In this document: in pieces, positions 1 through 10,208 of the stretch
Layout of the letters: each line of letters begins with the position of its first letter
Position numbering within the stretch: position 1 is the stretch's first letter
Assembly: GCF_023278565.1 (NCBI RefSeq)
Contig: NC_064678.1
Span: 1 to 64,000, forward strand
Length of the DNA: 64,000 nt
Reading direction: 5' to 3'
From: Colletotrichum lupini
Lineage: Eukaryota; Ascomycota; Sordariomycetes; Glomerellales; Glomerellaceae
Notes under the pieces: model-generated
Seen by the model: only the letters and a program-made list of their open reading frames with translations
The model's database searches: none
Told to the model about the DNA's origin: nothing
Translations under genes and position numbers: made by a program

Positions 1-121
1 ACCCTAACCCTAACCCTAACCCTAACCCTAACCCTAACCCTAACCCTAACCCTAACCCTAACCCTAACCCTAACCCTAACCCTAACCCTAACCCTAACCC
101 TAACCCTAACCCTAACCCTAA
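1..121. repeat. Telomeric repeat array, (CCCTAA)n
   Basis: Twenty uninterrupted copies of the six-base CCCTAA unit end abruptly at unique sequence. This is the C-rich strand of the TTAGGG telomere found in most filamentous ascomycetes, read from the chromosome end inward, so base 1 lies at or very near the physical left end of a chromosome. Confidence 0.99.
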
Positions 122-485
122 GTGTGGTAGGTAGGATGATGTTAGAAAAGTAATCCCGCAAAACTGCGGGGTTGGGATATAGCGTTCAGTCTGCGATAAG
201 CACGGATACCTAGATAAATAGAGAACTATGGGGCAATGTAGCGAGCTTTACGTTATATGTACAACCTTTATCCGTAATAGAGCGGGCAATACGCTCGTAG
301 ACGGACGACCCGACTAACTGTGTCTAGGGAGCGTGGAGTGCTCTCCAAATTCTGGCAATACAAAAACTGGTATACGTGCTATTCCAAGGGTACTGATACT
401 TGTGGTAGTAGTCCCGGGTGATATGTTCATCTGACATTGACGCCTAGCCGCTTTCTAGGTTCTGTCCTCCCTCGAACAGTCGAAC
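122..485. other. Subtelomeric spacer without a gene
   Basis: About 360 bases between the telomere array and the first gene. I see no tandem satellite, no RecQ-type helicase fragment and no convincing reading frame. It must hold whatever promoter the short-chain dehydrogenase uses. Confidence 0.6.
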
Positions 486-1340
486 ATGTACTCCTCTAAG
501 CTCACCTGGCTCGTTATAGGCGCCAACTCTGGCCTGGGGCTTTGCATAGTCCAACAAGCGCTCCGCCAGGGACATACCGTCATTGCCATAGCCCGATCTC
601 TGGCCAAGTTTCCCGAGAGCCTTCGAGATGCTCAGAACGCTCATCTTTTTGAGCTCGAAGCCACTAGCTCGGCGTTCATCATAACGAAATTCGTCGACGA
701 CCTCGTCTCCCGCTTCGGCCATATCGACGTTCTCGTTAACAATGCAGGCTACGGCCTCTTCGGCGCGGTCGAATCGTTAACCGAACAGGAAATCCGATGC
801 CAATTCGAAGTGAATTTCTTCGGTGTGCTCAACCTTACCAAGGCAATCCTGCCGCATATGCGCCAACGTTATAGCGGTACTATTTTACAGATGTCGAGTT
901 ATTCGGGCATTTTCAATATTGAGGGATCGCCTGTTTATATAGCGAGCAAACATGCCTTGGAGGGACTGAGCGAGGGCCTCGCTCAGGAAGTCAAGAAGTT
1001 CGGGATTAGGGTTCATCTTATCGAGCCGGGATACTTCCGAACGGGGTTTGTGACTTCGGCCCTAGAGACGAGGAAGGAGGGGAGCTGGATGACGGAGGAC
1101 GGGTACATCGATATAAAGGCATATATTACTAACGCAGATGGGTCACAGCCTGGTAATCCTGTTAAAGCTGCTGAAAGGATCTTCGAGCTAGCGTCTTTAA
1201 CGGGGATGGCGAAGGGATTGCAAGATAAAGTCAGACTAGTCCTCGGCTCGGATTGTCTAGACATGTTAGAGAAGAAAATTAAGCAATATAAAAAGACTAT
1301 TCAGACAATAAGGGAAATTGCGCCGTCGACGGATTACTAG
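486..1340 (+). CDS. Short-chain dehydrogenase/reductase (classical SDR, NAD(P)-dependent)
   Basis: A single-exon 284-residue protein of classical SDR length. The Rossmann dinucleotide-binding motif is GANSGLG at residues 12-18, preceded by a beta strand; the usual leading Thr is Ile here. NNAG at 85-88 stabilises the core sheet. The catalytic triad is Ser 137/138 (MSSYSG) with Tyr151 and Lys155 (YIASK). PGYFRT at 181-186 is the usual stretch after the active site. The resemblance is to fungal oxidoreductases acting on small alcohols or ketones; the substrate cannot be told. There is no signal peptide, so it is probably cytosolic. The frame and all catalytic residues are intact only about 365 bases from the telomere, unlike the decayed sequence that follows. 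The ATG at 486 gives a compact N-terminus leading straight into the first beta strand. Confidence 0.9.
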   Translation: MYSSKLTWLVIGANSGLGLCIVQQALRQGHTVIAIARSLAKFPESLRDAQNAHLFELEATSSAFIITKFVDDLVSRFGHIDVLVNNAGYGLFGAVESLTEQEIRCQFEVNFFGVLNLTKAILPHMRQRYSGTILQMSSYSGIFNIEGSPVYIASKHALEGLSEGLAQEVKKFGIRVHLIEPGYFRTGFVTSALETRKEGSWMTEDGYIDIKAYITNADGSQPGNPVKAAERIFELASLTGMAKGLQDKVRLVLGSDCLDMLEKKIKQYKKTIQTIREIAPSTDY

Positions 1341-2411
1341 CTATCATACCGGGGAGATAGTTGCATTAGCAACGCAACGTCATTACCAAACAGCGTAAAT
1401 ATATCTTAAGACAGCCAGCATGGGCCGCAGAAGAATAGTAGACTGCTCCGAGAATAATAACGTTGGAAAAGTAATAACAAAAGAAAAAAGTGGACGTCTA
1501 TAGATAAAGTCGATTATTCATAGCTACGGCAAACTACCTATATATATCCTACCAGTTGCTATATGCCATCGATACATCGGGGTTAGTCTTCTCTAATAGC
1601 TAAACTTTCCAATTAAGTAGATTACATAGGCGTTAGACAAAATAATACCTAACTTATTATTTCCCCTTAGAAAAGGTACGTCTCTATGTGCCGACAATAT
1701 GCCGTAACGAATAGGATACTATGTAGTTTGGCGGTGCTCATTAAAATAGTGCTGGCGCGCTGCGCAATAGTAATCGCTTGTTATGATTGTCGTCCGGCCA
1801 TCCAAATCGCCTACCTACTTTAAAACGAACTTCGGCGTTTGTAGCGTAATACGTAGCAGTGTGATCATACGGGCCAAGGCCGATGACAGGCGTCTAAGAA
1901 ACATTTATTTTAGGGATAGCTACCTTAGTTATGAAGGAGAGGGTCTCAAGGTGCTTATGCTTTTTCCATTGAAGGAAGTCCAATTATGCTTTTAGTTATG
2001 TTAGGGAACCTATTTTAAATGTTTTAAAATGGCTCCTGGGCTTGAGGAAGGACTACCTATCTAGGTGCAAGTAAATACTTCCCTGCGAGGGGACAACCTA
2101 TAAGCCATTGCCTTATCATGCGGGGTAAGGGGAGTTAACTCCGCATTCTAGGGGTCACATCCGGCTTTGCGTGTCTTGGGCCTCATAAAGTGGATTAAAA
2201 AGCAATAACCCTGGCTTCTATCCTAGGTAGTTATTTAGTCGTACTTGAGATCTCGGCTAATCGTCAGGTTTAGCAGGCTCGTCCTATAGCGGTGTAGCGG
2301 CAGTACATCGGGTGATTATATCAGCCTAGAGGCACTTAGGTAGGTAGAAATATTAAGGAGTTCCCAAAGAAACGCTCGACGGTCTAGTATCGCACATGCC
2401 TCGCTCCTAAA
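1341..2411. other. Spacer with degenerate appearance; no supported gene
   Basis: About 1.07 kb rich in TA and CTAG, perhaps touched by RIP-like mutation. A 70-codon open frame at 1783-1995 (+) resembles nothing I know and is not called. The distal part should be the promoter of the broken beta-glucosidase gene that begins near 2412. Confidence 0.45.
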
Positions 2412-2853
2412 ATGTGGCTTTTTATAACTTTGTCAACTTTGCTATACGCCTTTACGCCTAGAATAGGAGTGGCGGCTATCGCTTAATCGCTACCAATTTT
2501 CCCATTACGTGAGTTTACCACGTAACTCCTAATCTAGCAACGGCAGCCTGCTAACATGGTCCCGAATAGCGCTGGGTCAAGGAAAGGGTATATGGAAGAA
2601 CGCATATGAGCGTGCATCTAATTTAGTCAGCCAGCTGACCCTTGAAGAGAAGGTCAACATTACACGTGGCTATGCGGGTGATAATACTTGTGCGGGTAAC
2701 ACCGGATCTATTCCTCGTCTTAGGTGGCTAGGCTTTTGCCTCCACGATGCTGGGAATAGTATTCGAGCGACAGACCTAGTTAACTCGTACCTGTCGGCTA
2801 TATATATAGGCGCAAGCTGGGATAGAAACTTGACTTACTAACGCGGCTATTAT
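2412..2853 (+). pseudogene. GH3 beta-glucosidase, 5' fragment (gene split by retrotransposon)
   Basis: This is the N-terminal piece of a secreted glycoside hydrolase family 3 beta-glucosidase, which removes terminal glucose from cellobiose and other beta-glucosides. A possible start at 2412 encodes a hydrophobic leader (MWLFITLSTLLYAF...). From 2581 the frame reads the family's N-terminal domain: SQLTLEEKVN, then CAGNTGSIPRL, LCLHDAGN-like and GASWDRNLTY. In-frame TAA and TAG codons fall where CAA or CAG would be expected (after the leader and right after LTY), which fits C-to-T mutation. The piece stops at a 5-base duplication (ATTAT, 2849-2853) where the Gypsy element begins. Dropping the element and one copy of the duplication continues the frame into RGYYMGKEFKSKG, a known family block. 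The leader and first intron are less certain than the body. Confidence 0.85.
2849..2853. repeat. Target-site duplication ATTAT (left copy) of the Gypsy element
   Basis: ATTAT directly precedes the 5' LTR and is repeated directly after the 3' LTR at 10209-10213. Five bases is the usual duplication for Ty3/Gypsy integrases. Confidence 0.85.
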
Positions 2854-3063
2854 TATTAGGCCTTGCCGGTCAGGCCTCGTTGGTTAAGGGATAGCTTAGG
2901 GGGGTATAAAAAGGGGGACTAAGTAACAAAGGAGTAGCTTAGGTATATATAAGGCGCTAGTAATATACCTCGAGAGAAGGGTAGATTTTAGTAATTCCTC
3001 TTTTAGACCTTAATAGTAATTAGCCTTTATAAGCTTCTTTTTTATGTTATATACTTATTAATA
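2854..3063 (+). repeat. Gypsy element 5' LTR
   Basis: 210 bp beginning TATTAGGCC (TG presumably mutated to TA) and ending CTTATTAATA. It aligns along its whole length with 9999-10208; the differences I saw are mostly C/T and G/A changes, as RIP would leave. Confidence 0.9.
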
Positions 3064-5479
3064 ATTTAAAATCTCTATTTATAAAGGGGACTAGGCCGGA
3101 AGCTTAAAATGCTAATAAGAACGAGACGTAGCGAGAGAGTATAGTTAGCGCTATAATAATAATAAAAAAACGACTCTTTTTTATTAGACCCCTTAGAGTC
3201 GCCTCTTCCTTAGTAAACGATATAAAAATAAAGCGTAATAAGACTATTAATATAATAACGATATAAAAGGACCGTATTACTAAGAGTATTAATAAATTTT
3301 AAATAAAATAGCGAACCTCTTACCCTTACTTATTAATACCTAAACTAAATAATAAGTAATAAGTTAGTAAAATTATAAAAATAAGAACGATAATTAAAAA
3401 AAGAAATCCTTATTATAACGTATAAAGAGTACTTATATAAAAAACGAGTAAATTTAAAACGCTTATAGAGCTCCTTAAATAGCCTAGCCCCCGTACTAAG
3501 GGCTACGGTCTTAGCTATAGTAGCCTCGGACGTTAGCTTCGACGTAAATAAAAACGTAAACCCCCGGATTAAAAATAGTTTAATAAATAAAGCTATACTT
3601 AAAGCGCCGCTTAAGTAATAATAAAATAATAAGTTCGTACTATTTAAGCCCCTATTTACTAGCTCTCTCCTAATTTAAATAAGCGCCGTAAGTAGAACGT
3701 TTATATTTAGACCGCTATCCTTCTTTAACTTATTATATATTAATAAATCGGTACGGGATTTATAAAGCTTCTTCTTTAACTATTATTATCGCTTTGACTT
3801 ATAAGCTTAATAAATAAAAATAGACTATAATAAAATAGTATATACGGTTAGCTACCTAAGTAGTAGCGTAAAAACCTCTTAAATATACTATATTTTTAAC
3901 TACTAAAGGACCCCCGGTTTTATAATAAACTAGGTTATATAAGAAGAACTAAAGACCTTCTTATAAAATAACCTATCTAATCCCGCTAACTAAGGAATAG
4001 TAGCGAGTATATAACTAAATAGTACCTTATAAAGCTAAAAAAAGAAAGTCGACGAGTTCGTTAGCTATATTAATAAGCTCGAGATAAAATTAAAATATAT
4101 CTTAATAAAAAAATAGAGGATTTTTATATTAATAAGTAAACTATAGCCCGAACTACGCCTCGTAATAATATCGTAAATAGAACTTCTGCGGACTTATTTA
4201 TAATTAGTATTATTAATAAGACGTATTAAATAATCCTCGTTATTAATAAGGAGCTTATGAACGTCCTCTAAGTAATATTTTAATTTAAACTCGAACGAGC
4301 TAATAAGAAAATACCGGGGTATTAATAAGTTAAATATATAAAGAATACGCCGTAACTTATTTAATAAGGATATTACGTATTATAATTATAAAGAGACTAG
4401 TTATATTATAAGGGATTGCTTATAACTACGGGAGTAGTATTAGTAGTATTATAATTATAATAAAACCGGGCACCTCGTTAATAGCTACCCGAGCGTTATA
4501 TATTATAAATATAACTAAAAGGGGCATAAGGCCGCTAGCTATTAATTAAACCTTACCCTAGCTAAGTAGCGCGGACTAGTAACGAGCTTAAATACTATCT
4601 TAATAAAAAGAGTAGCTAGTGATTAATAAGGGCGGCGCTTAAATATCCTAACTTATATATACTTAAACTACGTATAAGAGAAGCTAAGCGCCCTTATTAA
4701 TTCGGGAGTAAAAGGGAACGTAGTTAGTATCGGGCTACTTAATAGCTTTAACGCTAATTTACGAATTTACCTATTACCGTAGCTAGTAAATATTAAAAGT
4801 AAATAAATAGAGACGCTAAGAAGCTACTACTTACGGCTTCGAATTATTAATAATAACTATATAATAAAGATATAGCTATATCGCTTCGTAATAGCTAATA
4901 TTATAGTACCTACGCTTATCCTTAGTTTCCCTTAGCTAGAGGATATCGACCCGCTAATTAGTTAGAAATAAAAGAAATAATAATATCTAATTTATAAATA
5001 ATATATCCGCTTAGACGCCCTAAAGAAGGGGCTACTAAACGACTTAGTTTTAATAATACTCGCGCATATTATAATTAACTTAGTTATAAATAGTAATATA
5101 ATACTAATAAGCGTAGCTAAGGACTAAAAGCTACGTTACTAAGACTTTAACGACTTATTCTTAAAAAAAAAGGCTATTTTATTACTAAATAGAGCACTAC
5201 ACGACTACTATATTAAACTAAATAATACGGCGCCTATCCCCTAAGGACTTATTTACCTATTATTAAACTATAAGCTCGAGATCCTACGTAACTATTTAAT
5301 AAAAATAAAGGCTAGGGGCTAAATATGCCCCTCTATAAGCCTAGTAAGAGCACCTATCCTCTTTATACTTAAAAAAAAAAGAGAGCTACGACTTTACGTT
5401 AATTATAGAGCGATTAATAAAATTATATAAAAAGATAGAACGCTACTACTGCTAATTAAAGAGATACTAAATAGACTAT

Positions 5480-8340
5480 TTAATACCTCTATTTTTATAA
5501 AGCTAAACTTTAAGAACGTATATTACTATATATATATAACCGAGGGTAATAAGTAAAAGACGGCTTTTTATATTAAATACGGGTAGTTCGAGTACTTAGT
5601 TATACCTTTTGGGCTAACTAACGTACCCGCAACTTTCTAGGCGTATATTAATAACGTTCTAAGCGGCCTAGTTAATACTATTTATATCGTATACCTAAAT
5701 AATATTTTAATATATAGTAATGACTACGTAGTATATAAAGAGTACGTACGTAGCGTATTATAGAGACTACGGTAATAGAACTTATATTTAAATAGTAGTA
5801 AATACGAGTTCTATATATTACGTATAGGATTCTTAAAATATATCGTATTTAATAAAAATATAGAAATAGAACCCGCGCGCACCGAAGCTATAGTAAATTA
5901 GCTACTTCCGAGGAGCGTTAAAAATATATAGACGTTCCTTAAATTTACGGGGTTCTACCGCAAATTTATTAATAACTATACTAAAATAACGGCACTTCTA
6001 ATAGACTTATTAAAGAAAGTAAAACTAGGATAATTAGAGCTATTAATACTAACTATAGAGTTATTTAAAAAGCTATTAATAGTATTTACTAACGCGCTAA
6101 TATTATAATATTTTAACCCTAACCTACTTATATAGTTATAAATAGACGCTTTAGCTCGAGCTATCGGCTTAGTAATTACGTAATTATTTAAGGGTAATTA
6201 ATACTTAATTACTTATAGGTTAAGGAAATTAATAAATATAGAGAGCCGCTATAGTATAAGAGACGCGGAGCTACTAGCTATTATAAACATACTAAAGAAC
6301 TAATAACACTACCTCGCTTATAACTAAGATTAGGTCATAGTATTTATAAATTATTTTAACCTATAGTTCTTAAATATAAAAAAAAGATTAAATAAGAAAT
6401 AGTTACGCTAGCTAAACGAACTCGTAGTATTTAATATCGAGATTAGGTTTAAGTTAAGTATAAAGAACTTAGTAAATAGATTATTATAAAGACCTAACTA
6501 CGGTAAAAGTAATAACGATAACGGAGTAGAAGAGCTATTATTAAAAATAAGGGAAGACTTTTATAATACTAAAAATATATAAAAGCCCCTTAGAGTTATA
6601 ATAATAAAGTATATAAGGACGAGCTGCGGGAGCGGCTCTTAAGTAAAAAGGATAATAAGTATTTTAAAAATAGAACTAATAATAATATAAAAAAGTAAGC
6701 GAAGGAGGTTAGGAGCTCTAGTTTAAGAGAACTTTAAAGAATACCTCGAGAGGCATAACGGGGCTATAAGCCTAGGGTATTAAAGTTATAGCGTAGTACT
6801 TAGAGAGCTACTTAAGCCTATTATTAAAATTATAAATCGCGAGCTATTCGTTTTATAAAACTTTAATATAATAAAAGTACTTAAAATAGTATTTAGTAAA
6901 GAGGGGTTGTTAATAATAAGTTAACTACGGGCTACTTAATAAGAAGACGCTTTTATAAAAAATAGGTAGTAAACTAAAAAGAACCGACGGCCTTATTTAG
7001 CTAAAAAAAAATAATAATAAAGCTAGGTATACGACTCTAAAGGGCTATTATACTATAGTAGCCGCGCCTACGTATTACTATATAAGGGGCTAAAGAGGGA
7101 GGTTATCGAAGTATATTACGATACGCTTATAATAGGATATTATAATATAAAGCGGATAATAGCGCTACTAAAACGCTACTATTACTAAAATAGAGTAAAT
7201 AAGGATATAAAAAGTTATATTAATATTTATATAGTATACTAGCGGATAAAGCCTTATTATTATAAGCTATATAGCTTACTACGCCCCCTACCTACCCCGG
7301 TTAAGTTATAATAAAAAATATTACTAAACTTTATTACGGGCTTACTTATATTAACTACGCTAATTAGGAGGCACCCCTACGACGTAGTATTCGTTATAAT
7401 AAACCGATTTATAAAGTATAGCGTTTATATTATTACGAGAACGACTCTTATAGCCTAGGGATTTGCAAACCTCTTATTTGTAAAGATCTTTATTAAGTTT
7501 AAAATACTTAAAGGGATCGTCTCTAATAGAGGGTCGTTATTTATAAATAAGTTTTAAACTTATTTTTATTACTTTTTAGTAATAAAGAGGTATTTTAATA
7601 CTGCGTTCTACCCGCAAATAAATAGTTAAATAGAACGGTAAAACTAACACTTAGAGTAGTACCTTCGCTATTTTTATACTTAGACTAATTAAATTAGGCG
7701 TAGTATTTTTACTTAGCTAAGTTTATATATAATAACGCTTAGTACTTAGTAATTTATAAAGCGCTTACTAAGGCCCTACTCGGGTTCTTATTTACGTACC
7801 CTATGTTAATCTTAATAAGGACTTAAGACGGTATATAAAACATCTTAGCTAAGGAGCGTATAGCCTAATTACGAGCTAACTAAGAAGCTCTACGACCCCT
7901 TATATAAAAAGTACGTAAAATATATAAATAATAAGCTAATAAAGCTAGGATAAATATATTATATAAAGTAAATAACTAGGTATTATTATTAAAAAAGAAT
8001 ATTAAGAAGTAGCGTCTTAACTAGAAGTTAGCTAATAAGTATCTAAGCCTATTTAAAGTTAAATTAATAGTTAGAACGGCGGGGGTTACTTACTAACTAG
8101 ACGTACTAACGTAATATAAAATATATAATATATTCTATATATCTTTATTTAAGCCGTATTAATACTATAAAAAAGCCCCTTAGAAGCCCTTACTTATTAA
8201 GGATATAAACAGGGAGCTATTTTATAAAATAAAAGATATTATATAATATAGAGGGCTAAAGAGGAGGCAATAATACCTAATTTAATAAAAAGAATATAGT
8301 AGCGACGAAGATACGTAGGAGCTAGCTAGGCATATCGAAG
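5480..8340 (+). pseudogene. Remnant pol region (RT, RNase H, integrase, chromodomain) of the Gypsy element
   Basis: Several reading-frame segments in this span spell recognisable Gypsy pol motifs between frequent stops. The reverse-transcriptase active-site block reads YLNDILIYS, with the first catalytic Asp changed to Asn, which a G-to-A change explains. Downstream a stretch like FLKFTGFYRKFI is the connection to RNase H. Integrase shows the FIN/NRFIK and HPQ-like core, then a chromodomain-like end in which TGG Trp codons appear as TAG or TAA. Nothing here could make a working protein. Boundaries are approximate because the frame was followed by eye. Confidence 0.8.
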
Positions 8341-8520
8341 ACGTAGTGTTAATTAGTATATATAAAAAACGAGTTTTAATTAGGTAGCGCGCCCTAGCTC
8401 CTAAAGAGCCTAATAACGTAGCGAACTAGCTACTAATAATAATAAAAAGGGGCTATATAGCTATAACTAAGTAGCGCAAACGCACTAATTATTAACTATT
8501 TCCCTAATCCTTATAACGCG

Positions 8521-8580
8521 CAAAAGGACCGCCCTTATTTATAAAGGGACCGCCCTTATATATAAAAGGGCCGCCCTAGT
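8521..8580 (+). repeat. Short tandem repeat in the 3' part of the Gypsy element (three copies, about 21 bp)
   Basis: Three consecutive units contain GGACCGCCCTTAT, GGACCGCCCTTAT and GGCCGCCCTA, each followed by an AT-rich spacer. They lie just after the chromodomain-coding end. Unlike their surroundings they keep GC-rich cores. Function unknown. Confidence 0.7.
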
Positions 8581-9998
8581 TATTATCCTAGGGGTTATTA
8601 TAAAAAAAATAATCTCCCTATTATTAGCAAATCTATAAATAATTAGCTACGAATATAGAGCGCAAGCGGGGCGACTATATACTAACTAAAATATTATTAA
8701 AATAGCGCACTTTATTACGAATAGTACGAAGTAGTGCGATTATAGTATCGTTATGGGATAAAGACGTAGTGCGGGAGGAGCTTATAGCTACTTTATTATC
8801 GTCGCTATTAATAACGGGGGTCGAGCGGGCCTCTTTATTAGCGCGCTTAAGCGCCCTTTATATATTACTAATAGCAATTTAATAAGTCTACTAGAGCTAT
8901 AAAGTAATATTAGCGACCTAAGTAATAATAATAATAGAATAATAACGGAGTAATAAACCTCTGAATTATAAACGTTACTATTAGAAGCGAGTGTAATACT
9001 TTAAAAGGTTTATATTATAAATTTTATAAACTTAGGGACCTAAGACGTTATTAATATAATACTTAAGAAAAGTAATAGAGTAGTAATAGCGCTAAGCGCT
9101 TATTATATTTTTATAAAAATAGTTCTATATAGTATATTTAATATAACACACGCTAGATCTTAAAGAAGTATTAAATAAAGGAGCGAACTAGGGGCTATAA
9201 ATTACCGACTTAGCTAATTATAATACTTAGCTTTTAAATTAAGCGCCTTATATATAATATAAGTAGAGTAGGGGAGCGGGCGCACTTAGCTAACCCCGAT
9301 CTTTTTAATATTCGCCTTTTTTTTCTTTTTAATAAGAATTTATAATAGTTAGTATAAGTAGTATATAAGTAGCGATATATATATAAGGTTAGGGCGAGTA
9401 AAGGGGATATTAGGCTTTTTAAATAGACTATTACTGCGGCTATTATTAAGTATACCCACAGCGCTAATAACCGTTCTATTATTAATAATAGTAACGCTAT
9501 AATTAGGGGCTATAGTTATACTAAAACGAGTTAATAGCGACTACGGAACGATTTTAAAAAAGACTTACTTAGGCATAGGGAGTATATAAAAATAGGGATC
9601 TAGGAAATATTTATTAATTATAATATTTATATAATAAGGGAGTAGCGCAAACGCTAATAAAAATAAGAAACTATATATAAAAAAGATAATTACGAATAAA
9701 AAAAGAGAAAAGGAATTCGGAATTATAATAGTTTAGAAGGGGGTTAATATTAGTAAATAAAAGTAGGGTAACGACTACTTAAGTACCGGTAGTTATAAAG
9801 AAGGCCTATAAGTAGGAGCGGCCTAGGTATAGAATTATAGGGTTATTATCCGGAGTAAGGGGTCTATATTTAGGCTAACGGGCGCTGCTTATACCTACCC
9901 TCGTACTATATATCTAAGGACTTTTTAAGTAAAAAATTAATATAGTATATATAAACTATAAACGGGCTTCGGGACGAAGCCTAGGGGAGGGAGTACCC

Positions 9999-10208
9999 TA
10001 TTAGGCCTTGCTAATTAGGCTTTATTAGTTAAGGGATAGCTTAGGGGGGTATAAAAAGGGGGACTAAGTAATAAAGGAGTAGCTTAGGTATATATAGAGC
10101 GCTAGTAGTATACCTCAAGGGAAGGGCAGATTTTAATAATTCCTCTTTTAAACCCTAATAACAGTTGGCCTCTATGAGCTTCTTCCCTATGTCGCACACT
10201 TATTAATA
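9999..10208 (+). repeat. Gypsy element 3' LTR
   Basis: 210 bp matching 2854-3063, preceded by a purine-rich tract (GGGGAGGGAG) that would prime plus-strand synthesis. It is less mutated than the 5' copy in its last 80 bases. Confidence 0.9.

Larger units (their letters stand above)
2854..10208 (+). mobile_element. RIP-degraded Ty3/Gypsy chromovirus-type LTR retrotransposon (7,355 bp)
   Basis: Two 210-bp LTRs (2854-3063 and 9999-10208) bracket an AT-rich interior and are flanked by ATTAT duplications. No long frame survives, but conserved pol blocks can be read through many TAA/TAG stops. Reverse transcriptase lies near 5480-5800 (a PFGLTNAPATF-like block, and a YLNDIL where YLDDIL is expected). 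RNase H lies near 6120-6420 and integrase near 7100-7700 (SNRGSLF and FYPQINS-type blocks). A chromodomain-like block at about 8280-8335 reads YL..KEYSSDEDT.ELARHIED with Trp codons turned into stops. The order RT-RNase H-integrase-chromodomain is that of chromoviruses such as Maggy. A purine tract sits at 9983-9993 just before the 3' LTR. It interrupts a GH3 gene and is certainly dead. Confidence 0.92.

Noticed and set aside
2854..10208. CRISPR-like or satellite explanation for the AT-rich block
   Set aside because: LTRs, target duplication and pol motifs identify a RIP-degraded retrotransposon; there are no evenly spaced repeats with unique spacers.
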